DNA of 64,000 bases, from contig FWCC01000238.1 in the NCBI GenBank assembly GCA_900169235.1, positions 124,001 through 188,000 on the forward strand. The letters run 5' to 3'. The notes beneath the pieces are model-generated. The model worked only from the letters and a program-made list of their open reading frames with translations, was not told where the DNA came from and searched no databases. The DNA is from Zarea fungicola (taxonomy: Eukaryota; Ascomycota; Sordariomycetes; Hypocreales; Cordycipitaceae). Both the position numbers and the translations under genes were made by a program. Below are positions 11,301 to 22,657 of the stretch, one piece after another. Positions within the stretch are counted from its first letter, which is position 1, and every line of letters starts with the position of its first letter.

Positions 11301-12482
11301 GACAAGTTTCTTTTGCCCTGCTCTTACTAGCGCCAAAAACTCTTCAATGTACCAGTACTAACTACTACCTACTAGGTGCATACTAAGTTACTTACTCCGT
11401 ACAAGTAGCAGGTAATGAATCCCCCTCTCCCCTCCCAAGGTACTTAAAGTTAGCTAGTCTCCGTGCTCAGGGCTCTAGAGACCAACCGCCCACGCCCTTC
11501 CCCAAATTCTCCTCCTATCCCGGTGGCGCCAGGAGTGTACAAAGTCCAGGCCCTCTCCACTGTAACCACGCCCCTTGGCTAGTAGCAAGGTACCTCGACT
11601 GCGAAGGAAGAGAGACGGCTCCTATCTTGCCTACAAAAGTACACTTACTAGTATCTCTCGGTGCGTATTAGGTACCTGCTAGCGAGCCCACTGACCCCGG
11701 GCATTTCTCCAGTCACGCAGCGCTGTTATAGTGCTGCTGGGTACCTGTAGTGCTCAACAACACGGCAGTTTGGCACTCCCTGTGCATGTACCTGAAAGGC
11801 TGGCCAGCACCGTCATGGTACATTCTGCTCCAGGCGTTGCTCCAGCGCTTGGCTCTGCCACCTCTCTCTACACCTTCCCTTTGAACCCCCTCCACCCCCA
11901 AATAGCCTGCACCCGAAATCTCTTCATCTGTTTCCCACACCCTTCTTTAATTTCAACACTTCGCTTCTTCCATCTCTTCTCCCTTGGTTCAAATCATACC
12001 AATACCTTTTTCACCAGGCCATCGCCATCTTCTCGTTTGTCGACGATATTTCCATCTCTCTCTCATTGTTTCCTGCCGACGTCAAATTCAAATGCTCCAC
12101 TCCACATAATACCACAACACCGATCAAACGGCCAAACAACACCAACAGCAGACAGCCTACACGCATCCACCGCCCGCTGGTCGCCGCACCCTGCGTCACA
12201 GCTGAACGCTACACCCGACTTCGCTCCCAATTGCGCCTCCAGTTCTACGAGCACGACGCTCCCAAGCAAACCCAGCTTCTTCGCCGCCCGTCGCCATTTC
12301 CAAACAAGTATACAGGTTTTTGGAGGCTGTAACCACTGTTGGACGCGATTTTAACTCACCCTTTGCTGCCACCGCTGGCTCTTGGTCCCCGGGTCTCTTC
12401 AGATGATTCTCTAACTCTCGACTTACCTGTCACGAAAAAGTCACAACCCCCGGCACCAGGTCACGTTGGGAAGCCTCCCGCC
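11301..12482 (+). promoter_or_regulatory. Upstream region and probable long pyrimidine-rich leader of the Reg1 gene
   Basis: The region 11340-11760 is packed with short TACC/GGTA elements (TACTACCTACTAGGTG, TTACTCCGTAC at 11393-11402, AGGTACCTGCTAG near 11660), as often seen in intergenic DNA of these fungi. From about 11870 the sequence becomes C/T- and A/C-rich (CTCTCTACACC, CATCTCTTCTCCC), typical of a fungal 5' leader. The frame of the downstream gene is open from 12333 without an ATG until 12483. An acceptor-like TTCAG at 12396-12400 could join an upstream coding exon. Confidence 0.45.
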
Positions 12483-14193
12483 ATGGCTGTCGTTATATCT
12501 TCTGAAGATACCAACTACTTTACATCGTCGTCGTTGCGACGATCAGCTTCACAGGGAACATTCAACACAAACGGATTCAACACCTCGCCGCACAAGATAC
12601 CGCCCTCATACGATCCCTCCTCCAAATCCTCTTCTGATTCTGACCCTTCATCCGCGCCTTCTTCTCCCAGAACCATCCATGCCGACTCTGTTGATCTCTC
12701 CTATGCTTCCACACCCGCCACCAATCTCTCAATAGCCTCTGATTTTGACGAGGCCCTACCAATTGACGAGTCGCCCGAAGACCACTTTAGCCTACCGCCC
12801 TTTTCGGATGAGAAATTCTACATGCAGCCTCACATGGGCTACGAAGCCCACGACGGCACTCTCGATCACTCCACACCCACTGAGTCATATGGTGTCGTCG
12901 GTGGGGAATCTTCAGAAAGTACATCGCGCCCAGAAACTCCGGAGCTAACGGAGCATGCCGATGATGACACTGCCATTGCAACCAAGCCCTCGAGACAGGT
13001 CGACTATCTCTCCCATGACTGGCGAGAAGAGGATATTTGGACGTCATGGCGCTATATTGTCACTCGCCGAGGTGAATTCGCCAACAGTGCTCGTCTAGAG
13101 AATGCCTCATGGCGAACATGGATGAAGGCCAAACATAACCTAAAAACGATATCCCCAGAATCCCTGAACTGGTATGTGCACATCATTACACAGTCTACAA
13201 GCATAACACTGATATATGTCATATAGGCTCAAGGACTGCGATGTCACATGGCTTTACGGCCCTCTGCAAAGTCGGCCAGGACATTTATACGGCACGCAAA
13301 CAGAGCCATCCAGCTCCGCCCTCTCTAAAACTGACTCCCTTGTCAACATGCAGAAGAAGCCCATTCTCAAGAAGAGAAGTATGTCTGAAGTCATGCTGCA
13401 AAGATCTATTCTCTCTGCCTCGCTCCTAAAGCAGGCCGCCGCTGCGGTGCATGCACAGGAGCGCAGAGGTATCCTCACCAACAAGTCCAGAACAGATGAC
13501 TGCATTGCCGTTCCTCTATCATCGCGTCACATGAGCGTCACTAGCAACAGCACTCTCGAGTCTACGGAATCTTCTGGTCTTTCGTCACCATACCCTGAAC
13601 GCAAACACATTCACTTCAACGAAAAGGTGGAGCAATGTATCGCTGTTGAGATCAAGGGTGATGACGACGATATGGAGATGGAAACGTACAACAACGACGA
13701 CAGCAGTGACTCGGATGACGGTTTCATGATGAAGCGTGTCAAGTCAAAAAAGCGAGGTATCCCTGTCCGCAAGGCAAAACGCAACGCCAACTGTGAGACC
13801 ATCGCCGCGCTGCCTCCCACAATATTAAAATACCGCGAGGACACCCCGGAACCTCCGGAGACGGCCATGAAGCACAGTCGTAGCCCGATTCTGTCGCCAT
13901 CGTCCTCACAAGAAACACTTCGGCCTGCTAAACAAGCTAACCGCTTTTACTTTGGTGAAGAGGACGATGAGGACAATGACATTTCAGTTACTGGATCTGG
14001 TTGGCGCTCACCACCTGTCGAGAGCGCACCCGATGAGGCGTCCGGACTTCGTCGTACTGCCTCGGGCATGCTGATGCCTTACGAGGCCGGTGAGACCCCC
14101 ACTGGCGAAGGTATCATTGGCCGTGTCATTGATACTGTCAACACTGCGCGTGATATTGCCCATGTCATTTGGAACGTGGGCTGGAGAAAATAA
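12483..14193 (+). CDS. reg1: Reg1/Hex2-like regulatory subunit of protein phosphatase 1
   Basis: Predicted to direct the type 1 phosphatase Glc7 to Snf1-pathway targets in glucose repression. Exons are 12483-13171 and 13227-14193, giving 551 residues with the first available ATG (context CGCCATGGC). The conserved Reg1 domain is seen at about residues 178-245, with DWREEDIWTSWRYIV and a WRTWMKAKHNL block, then across the intron LKDCDVTWLYGPLQ. A PP1-docking motif of RVxF type is present as KHIHFNEKVEQC near residue 355. The rest is serine-rich and disordered, with acidic runs (DDDDMEMET, GEEDDEDND). It ends GEGIIGRVIDTVNTARDIAHVIWNVGWRK, another block kept in fungal Reg1 proteins. The true N-terminus may be longer, because the frame stays open and looks coding upstream (DDSLTLDLP) without an ATG; a spliced first exon is likely. 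Family confidence is high, start confidence low. Confidence 0.85.
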
Positions 14194-16298
14194 GATACCC
14201 AACAAGGCATCATTCTTAATAAGGGTTGCGTATATGCAGCCAATCTGTCAGTAGCACGGTTCTTCCCAAAGCCGACACATCTACGACGTTTTCATTTACT
14301 CTTGGATACCACCAAAAATTGAGCTTCGCGCAGCGACTGGTCTTTCTTCTTTTTTGCCCTCCTCTTTTTTTTATTGGAATCTTTTTTTCCTTGAATTTGG
14401 TGTTTGGTTAAGGTAGCATATCAGCAGTCACTTGTTTTCATTATTTTCTTTTTCTATTTTTGTTTTATTGTATTGGGCTGGAATCGAAAAGTACCATCAA
14501 TCCACGCTAGGAGAATCTAGCACACAGCACTTCGCCATGAAGAGGAACAAAATATCCAGCATATCAAAATTACATTTTACGATTACGGGACACACAGAAC
14601 GGGACAAACAAAACTCTCAGCGTCTGAAGATGAGATTATCACCGGGTGGCGGTGGAGCGGTCTAGGGCCAGCAGCGGCGTGTGACTTAAAAAGCAAAATC
14701 ATGCTCACGCGGGCTAACCAAGGCTTTTTTTTGCGGTTGTGGTTTCCTTTGAACTGAATTTCTGTCTTCGGCTGCTGTTAGTATTATTACATTTTGTTGG
14801 GGTGCGGGGTGGAAACGGGTTGCGTGGCGCTCATCTCTATTCGGCCACTGCACTGAGCAGCCTTGGATTGTTTTACAGCACAAATGACATATGCTAGGGA
14901 GCAAACGACGATTTTGCTTTTCCTGCATTATATATATATTATTCATATATGGCAAAACAAGAGTTCTTGTTTTGGTTTCTTTCTCTTGTTTTTTTTTTTC
15001 AAGGCATAATAATGACTTATGAGTTTCCTTTTGAGACATGCACACGATAGTTCCTAATTTTTACGAGCAGCTTGCCATCCAAGAATGGGACGAGCAGTGA
15101 CCTATTGGATGGACTGCCAGTATGCAGGCAAGAAGTCACAAGTCAGAGGAGGGTGTTGAGTGTTGTTGTGGTACCTGAAGCTAGAAAAGGGAGGGCAAAG
15201 CGGCTGGGTGGTACAATGCAAGATAGCCCACTCTGTACCCGGCCACTACAGGTCATGTCGGTACATTGGACGGAGAAAAGACTACTTTTTGTATGACCAG
15301 CAGCCAGGTGTGTGTGCCCCGGCTCGGTCGACGTGGCCAATGGCTTGTACAAGCTACTTCTTCATATTATTGGGCAAGCAGGCGACTTGCGGTGCGGTGC
15401 TCACCGCTCCACGGCCATGCATGCCCAGATCGGATAGAATCCTGTGCCAATGTACCTATAGACGTCGTTATTAGTGCTAGGTACATGGTGGTGTATAATG
15501 GTGATGCGCCTCATGGTGTGCGAGTGTGGGTGGGCTGAGGGAATGACGTGCCGAGGCTAACAGTATCAACAATGACTTGAACAAGCGGTGCAGCATCTGT
15601 TTGAATTTTTCGAGTACATAGTTATACATAAATATAATAATACCATTTGACACTCCTTTTTGCCCTTCAAGAATGGGCTTCTATACAATGATGCTGTTTA
15701 TAATACATGAATAATAATGAATACAACAGGGGCTGCCTGTAGCGAAATTAGTGCGGACAGGAGCTCTTCCCCATGGGGGGGGGCAATTGAGGACACTGAT
15801 GTGCTAAAAACCCCTCCCCCGCAAAAAGTATAAAGATACAAGGGTGTGTGTTTGGTGTCCTTTGGGTTAGGTGACTTTTCTCTAGAACCGAAACCACCCC
15901 CAGTTTTCTTTTGGGGGGTCGCATGACCCCTAAACTCACCCAAACGTCATTTCGTGACCTGTTTCTGCTATCTGGTACTTTGGCGCTGTGGGTGGCAAAG
16001 AACTCCCAATCTTGGACCAGAAATGGCTAAACCCTTTCTTTGGCCTTGTTTAGCCCAAGTTTCCCTCTGTTGGACCCTTTTGTTGGAGAAAATCCGGCCT
16101 CGGGGTTCGCCAGTTATCAGGGTTCCTTTTTTGTTGGGGAAATGGAAGAGATCACGCACCACGGTTCCCGCCCCCTGGCCAAAACAAGGGCCTTTGCTTT
16201 CTTGGCCAGGTGACTTGGGTCGCCGGACCCACGATGCCGAATCATCGTAGGAGACAAACGCAGACGAGGTACAGGTACAGGTACTTGAGCGTTTGATT
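14194..16298. other. Intergenic region between two convergent genes
   Basis: 2.1 kb between the 3' ends of reg1 and the mitochondrial RNase gene. T-rich stretches follow reg1 (14340-14470). Near 15770 there is a G10 run, and near 16266-16283 three GGTAC-type repeats (ACAGGTACAGGTACAGG). No convincing gene or RNA was seen; frames of up to 119 codons here lack any family signature. Confidence 0.4.
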
Positions 16299-19200
16299 TC
16301 ATGCGCTGGACTTCATACCTGTGGCACGCAACAGGGTGGGCGACGGCGACGATGGCACCATCGTTGTCGCTCCATCATTGACAGCTCCAGCCCGGCAGCG
16401 CAGCGCCTTGACCAAAATCTGCCCCGTGTGCACATTCACGTCTGCCAGTTCCACATCAAACTCGTCTTCCACGCGTACGTCCTTCATCAGCATGCACTTG
16501 TTCAGCCCTTCGGCGTCCATGATGGCTTCCAGACCAAACAGGCTCAAACGGCCCAGCAGGCCGTCGCGCAGTCGTACGTCCACCGTAAACACCATGCCGG
16601 GGCCGCCTTGACCGTCAGGGGCCACCGTTGGCAGTGTCTTGTCAAACTGCCATGCCCGCGCCAGCGCGATCCGCATCCAGTCCGAAGTCCCTCGGCCCAC
16701 AGCCCGGCCCAGCTTCTCCCGGAGCTGCAGCAGCGGCAGCGTGTCTGCCAGCTGCGTCCTCGAGAATGCCAGCACCTCATCCAGGTTGTCCCCCTTTGCG
16801 GCATCCAGCGTCCTGCCCGTCGCCCGCTCGTGCGCCAGCGCTGAGTGAATCTGCCAGTGCACCAGCAAGTCGCCGAAGCGCCGCAGCGGTGACGTCGCCT
16901 TGGCGTACATGTCCAGTCCGAGCAGAAAGTACGGGCCTGGTTGCGCCGCGATCTCGATACCGCCCGTCAGCCGCGCCAAATCGTTGCGCTGCGACACGCT
17001 CGGCTCAACGCCCTGTCCAATGAGGGGGTACAGTTCGCTCTGAGCGTAAGCTAGCGCAGCCTGGTGCTCCCGGCCTTCCATGGCGTCTCGTCGATAGGGG
17101 ACGGCGATTTGGCGGTCCGCGCACCACCGCGCCGCGATTTCACCGGCAAGTACCATCGAGTTGGAAACCACCGCGCACCCGGTGCTTGGCTCCGTACCGA
17201 CATGGATATACGGATCTGCCGGAATAGCAATTTCGTCGGCCGCAACATTACGCTTGGTCGTGTCAAATTCAATCGATACGGATGGTCGGGGGAAAAAGTA
17301 CGGCCATGCACCGTTTTTGAGTCGCCTATCTCCGATCGCATGGGTAAGCTCGTGGAGAAGCAGCACGTCCTCCTGCTCCGCTTTCTCCAGGTCTTTGGCC
17401 AGAACGACATTGCGCTCAGCTTTGTAACCTTGTGTGGCTTTTTTTTTTCCCACCGTAAACTCTGTACTTTGCCGTTTCTGCGGCCGTGGCTCCAGGCAAA
17501 AGCGCGATAAATCTTCTGGTTCCATGTAGACAACGTTACGTAGTGTACTTGGCTCAACCTTGTACTCCAGCATTTCTCCCTGGCGATTGACTTTGGCGCT
17601 GAATGTAAGCGATGGGCAGTCTTTTTGCAGTGAATACTGCTTTATCAAACTTTCCGATTTGTAGTCACCGTCCTTGTCACCCAGCTCGGTGGGCAACATG
17701 GCCTGGAAATGACCTGGGAGGTAGATGTTGTCAGGAATAAGCTCCATGTACTTGCATAGTTCAGAGTTTGGTTTGATCCCTGATGCGGGATCGGCCGCGT
17801 GCACGTGGACCCAGAATTCCTTTGCGTTGTCAGTTCTCTCCACTGAGATGCCATCGTCTATGACCCTCGTGGATGACCCATCGATGCAGAAGACAGGTGC
17901 GGTGACTTCTTGCCGAACCCCTGCGGCGATATCTTTCCGCTTTGACTCTTTAATGCTAGGCTCTTGGCGTTTCAAGCCTGCGCCGGGTAAGATCTCAGTG
18001 CCAGGGAATCGCACTTTGTATCGGGAGGGCACTTCCCATGGCATAATATGTCCAATCTCTTGTAAGAAGGTCCATGCTGTCGTCGGGCTGAGAGGAACAT
18101 TATCGTACACTCCGAGAGATCGCAATATCATAGCACCATTCGAGTGTAGTCGCGAACTGGATTCAAAAAGTCCGTAGCTGGCCCAATATTCGAGGAACAA
18201 TATGAAATCTTTGCTGGTGGATAACCATGTGGGCTTCGGAACCGTGCCACCATTCGACGGCTTCAAGATGCCGTAGGGTGTGATCTCGCGGAATTTGCGG
18301 CTATTCAGTACTGCAGTGCGCGCTTGTGCTATGAACTTGCCCAGCGGCGTGTCGTCCAGCTTGGATGCAGAAGCATTACGTGCCTTCTTGGTGAGCAAAG
18401 TTACATATTCTCGTACCAGTACGCAGGCCTTATCAATAATGCCTGTCTGATCCTTTGGGAAGACTTCATAGAGCTGGTCCCGTCGTTGAATAGCGCGCGA
18501 GGAGCTAATGGGCTGAAATCCAAATTCATTGCGTGTCAGAGCAGTATGCACTGCGTATAAAGCTGCGGGTGGGACCTCCCCATCGACCAGAATGGACTTG
18601 GGCAGCAGCGCATCGGCCATTTGGAACAGACTGAGGTATCGAACTTGATCTGAGGTCGATAGCAGAGTGTGCGCTCCATCAAGTTTGGCCAAGTTTCTCT
18701 GGTAGACAGCTTCAGCCTGTGCTCGAAAATCGTCCATCTTGTTAATCAACGCTTTCGCGTCTTCTCGCGATGGCCCACGTTCTTCCTCTTTCATCTTTTC
18801 GAAATCCTCTAGCGTACCAGTTTCCGGCAGTTGTGACAGGATGGGCTGCAGCTCCTCAGGCCTGACAAAGTTTGAGACTGTAAAGTGCGACGAGAAACCT
18901 CGGCTGGTGTTCCATAGACCATTGGCGGCGTAAAAATGATTTCTGTCGCCGAAAAATCCAAGATAAATTGCTAAAATGGGCATTCGAGAGCCAGTGTTTC
19001 TAATCTCCACCATGTCTCCAGGTTTTGACGTATCTGTTCCTACAATGGCATGTTCATCATGCTCGAGGCTAAACTCCGTGGCTGACCCAGTCTGTGATCC
19101 AGTTGGCCCAGGTCTCAGATTGTTCATATCTGCAGCTTTTGTCGTCTGAGTGCGGCTCATACTATTAAGCATAGTGCCGTATAAATTGGCCTCTGCAGGC

Positions 19201-19536
19201 ATGCTCAACGGTTTCTTACTCTCATTCTCCTTAGCCCAGTAATGCAGCCTTTGACGAACAGGCATTTCAGCAATGCGTTCTAGACTGGGTATAAGTGCAG
19301 ATGGTATGTTTTCTTTTCCAAACCGCTGATCATTTGGTTCATTTGGTTGTGTCGTAAGCCATTTCTAGTATCCATAAGCATCAAATTTATAACATCGACA
19401 GTCGAAACATCGGAGGACTTACTCCTGAAGGTGAGACTGTAGGGCGTAAGCCTACTAAACTTGGTCGTAGTTGTGGCCGCAGAGTTATCTGGCGACATGA
19501 CTGACAGACATACGGGCTAGCAGATATGCGTAACAT
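16299..19536 (-). CDS. Mitochondrial RNase II-family exoribonuclease (Dss1/Cyt-4 type)
   Basis: 1,059-residue 3'-5' exoribonuclease predicted to be the catalytic subunit of the mitochondrial degradosome, which works with the Suv3 helicase in RNA turnover and intron/5'-end processing. Exons are 19536-19423 and 19364-16299; the 58-nt intron (GTAAGT..TACTAG) joins in phase 0. The N-terminus MLRISASPYVCQSCRQITLR is a classic presequence: basic, hydroxylated and without acidic residues. The RNB domain carries the metal-binding acidic cluster as FCIDGSSTRVIDDGIS near residues 529-544, followed by FWVHVHAADPAS. Later come ELTHAIGDRR, a SNSMVLAGEIAA block and YAKATSPLRRFGDLLVHWQ, all typical of RNase II enzymes. 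Length fits Neurospora Cyt-4 and exceeds yeast Dss1 (969). The start is the ATG that gives the presequence; an upstream in-frame ATG exists at 19608 but would place extra residues before it. Confidence 0.93.
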
Positions 19537-22500
19537 CTTGCCCCGACAGAACCTCTCGGTCATTCCTTTATAGGAGACGAGTTTGCGTTTTGGGAAGAGG
19601 CAAGCCACTAACCAGCTTGGGATATCGCGAGGTCACGTGATCGCTCACGGTCGCATTTTACAGAGGGAGGAGTGTGTGCGGCCAGCCGGCAAAGTTATCA
19701 ACCTTGCAGTAACTGAATAAATAAAGCATGCACCTTCACAGCTCCGAGTTTAGCAATCCCATTCTCTTTTTTGTACCTGTATTCCATCCTTTTACCGCTG
19801 TTAAGTCGGGGAAATTTTGACCTGGGCCCATGTTAAGAGAGACCCTACCTAAGATTACAGCCAAGCCATATTATGTCCTCCGTTCCAACTATTGAAGAAA
19901 TTATCATATTTAAGTTTTATTTGCCAGTGGATGCGTTCCACAGTTATTATTTAAATAATCCGTTAAAGTTGAAAGTCGTTACGGGGAAACTATCTAACCA
20001 ATGAGTTTGTCCCTCCGGCGGCTGGTCTATGTAAAGCAGCCGAAGTGTACCATGGACGGATGGCCGGTTAGTGACAAGTCAGACAGAGCTTCAGACTATC
20101 CACGGGATCGGGGACGTGTCAATGTGTATGCATTGATCGGAGGCTAGCACAGCCGTAGGACATGAAAGCTCTTCCGACACTCTAATTCGATGTCAAAAAA
20201 AACGGGTATGAGGAGGGCATGAACGACTGCGATTTGCGGCCAGGACTCCGACCGTACAAAGTAATCAAAACTTGCCTGCCTCGGATGGCCAGTAGGATGC
20301 GGGGGATGGTGGTCTAATTTCGTCTCTTTCTGGCCAGTGGCCTCTCCATCGACGGGCGGGTCGCTCACGCAGGTGCCACGGCGACATCCCGAATGGGATA
20401 AGAGCAACCAAGTGCTGGCTACTAATGTACTGGAATAGTCTTGTCAATAATGCCAATTTACGATGGTCTACGGCAAGCAATGCCCTAGCTTCTCTGCAGG
20501 CGGGCAATGGGGCGGCCTGCACTGCTTGGACCATGTCGTTAGCAAGCATCCGATCGTCTCGCGCCTGAAGCTGTCATGGAGTCAAACTGAAAGGGCAAAA
20601 TGACACTACTACGTGCTGACTGCAAATCTGAGCCGCAAAGGACCTTCCGCGCATTAAAATGGTAAAATGCAACTCCGTAATTGACGGACAAGCCGGATGC
20701 GCCAATTATAAATAGCACAGGCGACCCATGTATCTTGGCTGCAGCCCCGGAGAAGCCACAGCCAACGCACACAGCCTCGGTTTGTCGGCGATACAAGTAC
20801 AGTGGCCGAAAAAGCTGTACAAATTTGGGGGTGAAGTTTCTGCGACTTGCAACGGAACACCTGATGGTACTGGCAAGTACAGTACTCCGTACACTATAAG
20901 TACAGGAAGATTGGAGTCATAGCAGACAGAGGCTTGGTTCCACGCCGTTGGTCAGGTTATTATTTTTCTTTGCAAAGTCGTCGTAAACTACAAAAAACAC
21001 ATACAATACATAATACATATCATGCATACACCATACATATGTACAACCCTAGGATTGGAAACTCACCAGCCACATCGAACCTCGATCGATAGCGCACGCG
21101 AATAGGTGGAATGACAAAAGCTCGTGTTGCCCCCCAACATGGGTATTTGCACAGGGTGTGTTTTTAGCTTTTGGGCAGGATCTTGGAATATGGCGGCGTT
21201 GCAATTGGGCAGGCTGTGGAAATTATGAATGAAAACTGAGGCCTTCCAGCACTATTAGCCCAGTTCAAGGCACCACCAAGTGGCGCACTGCCCAGGTACC
21301 AGTAACACCAGTGGTCCTGTACCTCTAATAAGTGAAATGAAATACTGGGTAATAAAATGTCGGGCAGCCCACCAGAGCCAGCGGCACGATGGACTAGGCA
21401 GCGGATCACTGCCAAATAGGGCAGTCCCTAGTAAAACTTGTTCCTGGCTATACCATATTGGGGACGCTAACAAAGGCCCCCTCTGAATATGCCAAGTTTG
21501 GGAGGAGGGCGGACAGAGGTGCGAGACAAACAGCCAGTAGGGAGGCGGAGCGACGTTGTATGTATGTATATTGTACAACAGACAAGCGGTGGGCTGGGCT
21601 GGGAGCAAAACAACAAAGGAAAAAGAAGCAAGGACAAGGAGGGAAAGGTACATACATACTGCCATAGCAGACAGGCGCTGACGAAGAGATGAGATGCCCC
21701 TTGGGGGAAATCGGCAGTGGAATAGGGGAACAAGAAAAAGCTCGATCCATCTCATTTCCCCAGGTGTCGGCGCCAATGCAACCTTTACTGCCATTCATTT
21801 CACTGGTTGCCAGTTGGACAGGCTCATGGCAGTGACAACGGGTATTGTACTAATAATACCTAGGACAATAAAGCAAGGGCACACTCATCAGAAGGGGTCA
21901 CGGCGCAATCTGCAGCAGCCGAACAGAAGCCACGAAGCCCCCTTTCCAGTGGTGGCAATGGCAAATTAGCAGATGCTAGGCTTTCAGGTCAGCTCCACCC
22001 CCCCTAATCCGAGGAGGCTGTAGTCCTGCAGGATGCCCAAGCAAATGTTGTCGCAAACTGTCTGGCGCCATGGGACCGTGGCAGGCGACAGACAACGACC
22101 TTGGCCTTAAGCAGATGATGAAGCTGGTGTCCACTTCCCTGAACCATGACAGGCCCCATGTCTTTGTTCCTGGACCTGCGCACTGGCTGCGGTACCTGAT
22201 AGGCTGGGTTTAACCCGGCGTGCAGCCAAGTGGGGCCAGGCACAACACCAAGCATGGATCCCAATCCCCTCTCACCACCAGTCTGCTGGCAAAGTTGTGA
22301 ACCACACCCACTTCTCGAGCAGTCTCTGCAGTCAACCCCCTGCTCCACGGCCGGCACTAGCAGGCTCGTCTCGTATACCAAGGCAACCTGGGCGCGCCGC
22401 TACTGCAGCCTACCTTGGCCGCCGCTCGCCGCCGCTGGATCCTCAGGATAATAATAGTCGCCTGCCTGCTGTTCTCTTCCACCGTCTTTCCCTTCTCTTC

Positions 22501-22657
22501 CTCCCTCCTCACGAACCGTCAATCCTTCGAGGTCGTAACTGAAAGCGTTCTACAGGCTTTCGTCCTTTCGTTCAGTTCTTTTCCATCCTTACCGCTTCAC
22601 TCCTTTAGCGGGCATTCTTTTTTCTGTTTTTACGACTCGAACAGGTTTTCAATCGCA
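19537..22657. other. Intergenic region with divergent promoters
   Basis: 3.1 kb between the divergent starts of the mitochondrial RNase gene and the GH17 gene. A TACTCCGTAC element lies at 20883-20892. A strongly pyrimidine-rich segment (22470-22600) just before the GH17 start looks like its leader or core promoter. The longest frame (179 codons, minus strand, 21794-21255) shows no family motif and has proline/cysteine/tryptophan-heavy composition; I do not call it a gene. Confidence 0.4.

Noticed and set aside
11731..12354. 207-codon frame before reg1
   Set aside because: Starts with a non-ATG codon and consists of S/T/P/H-rich low-complexity sequence translated from a pyrimidine-rich leader.
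21255..21794. 179-codon minus-strand frame upstream of the GH17 gene
   Set aside because: Composition rich in P, C and W, no family signature, competing frames of similar length on both strands; it fits noncoding promoter DNA.
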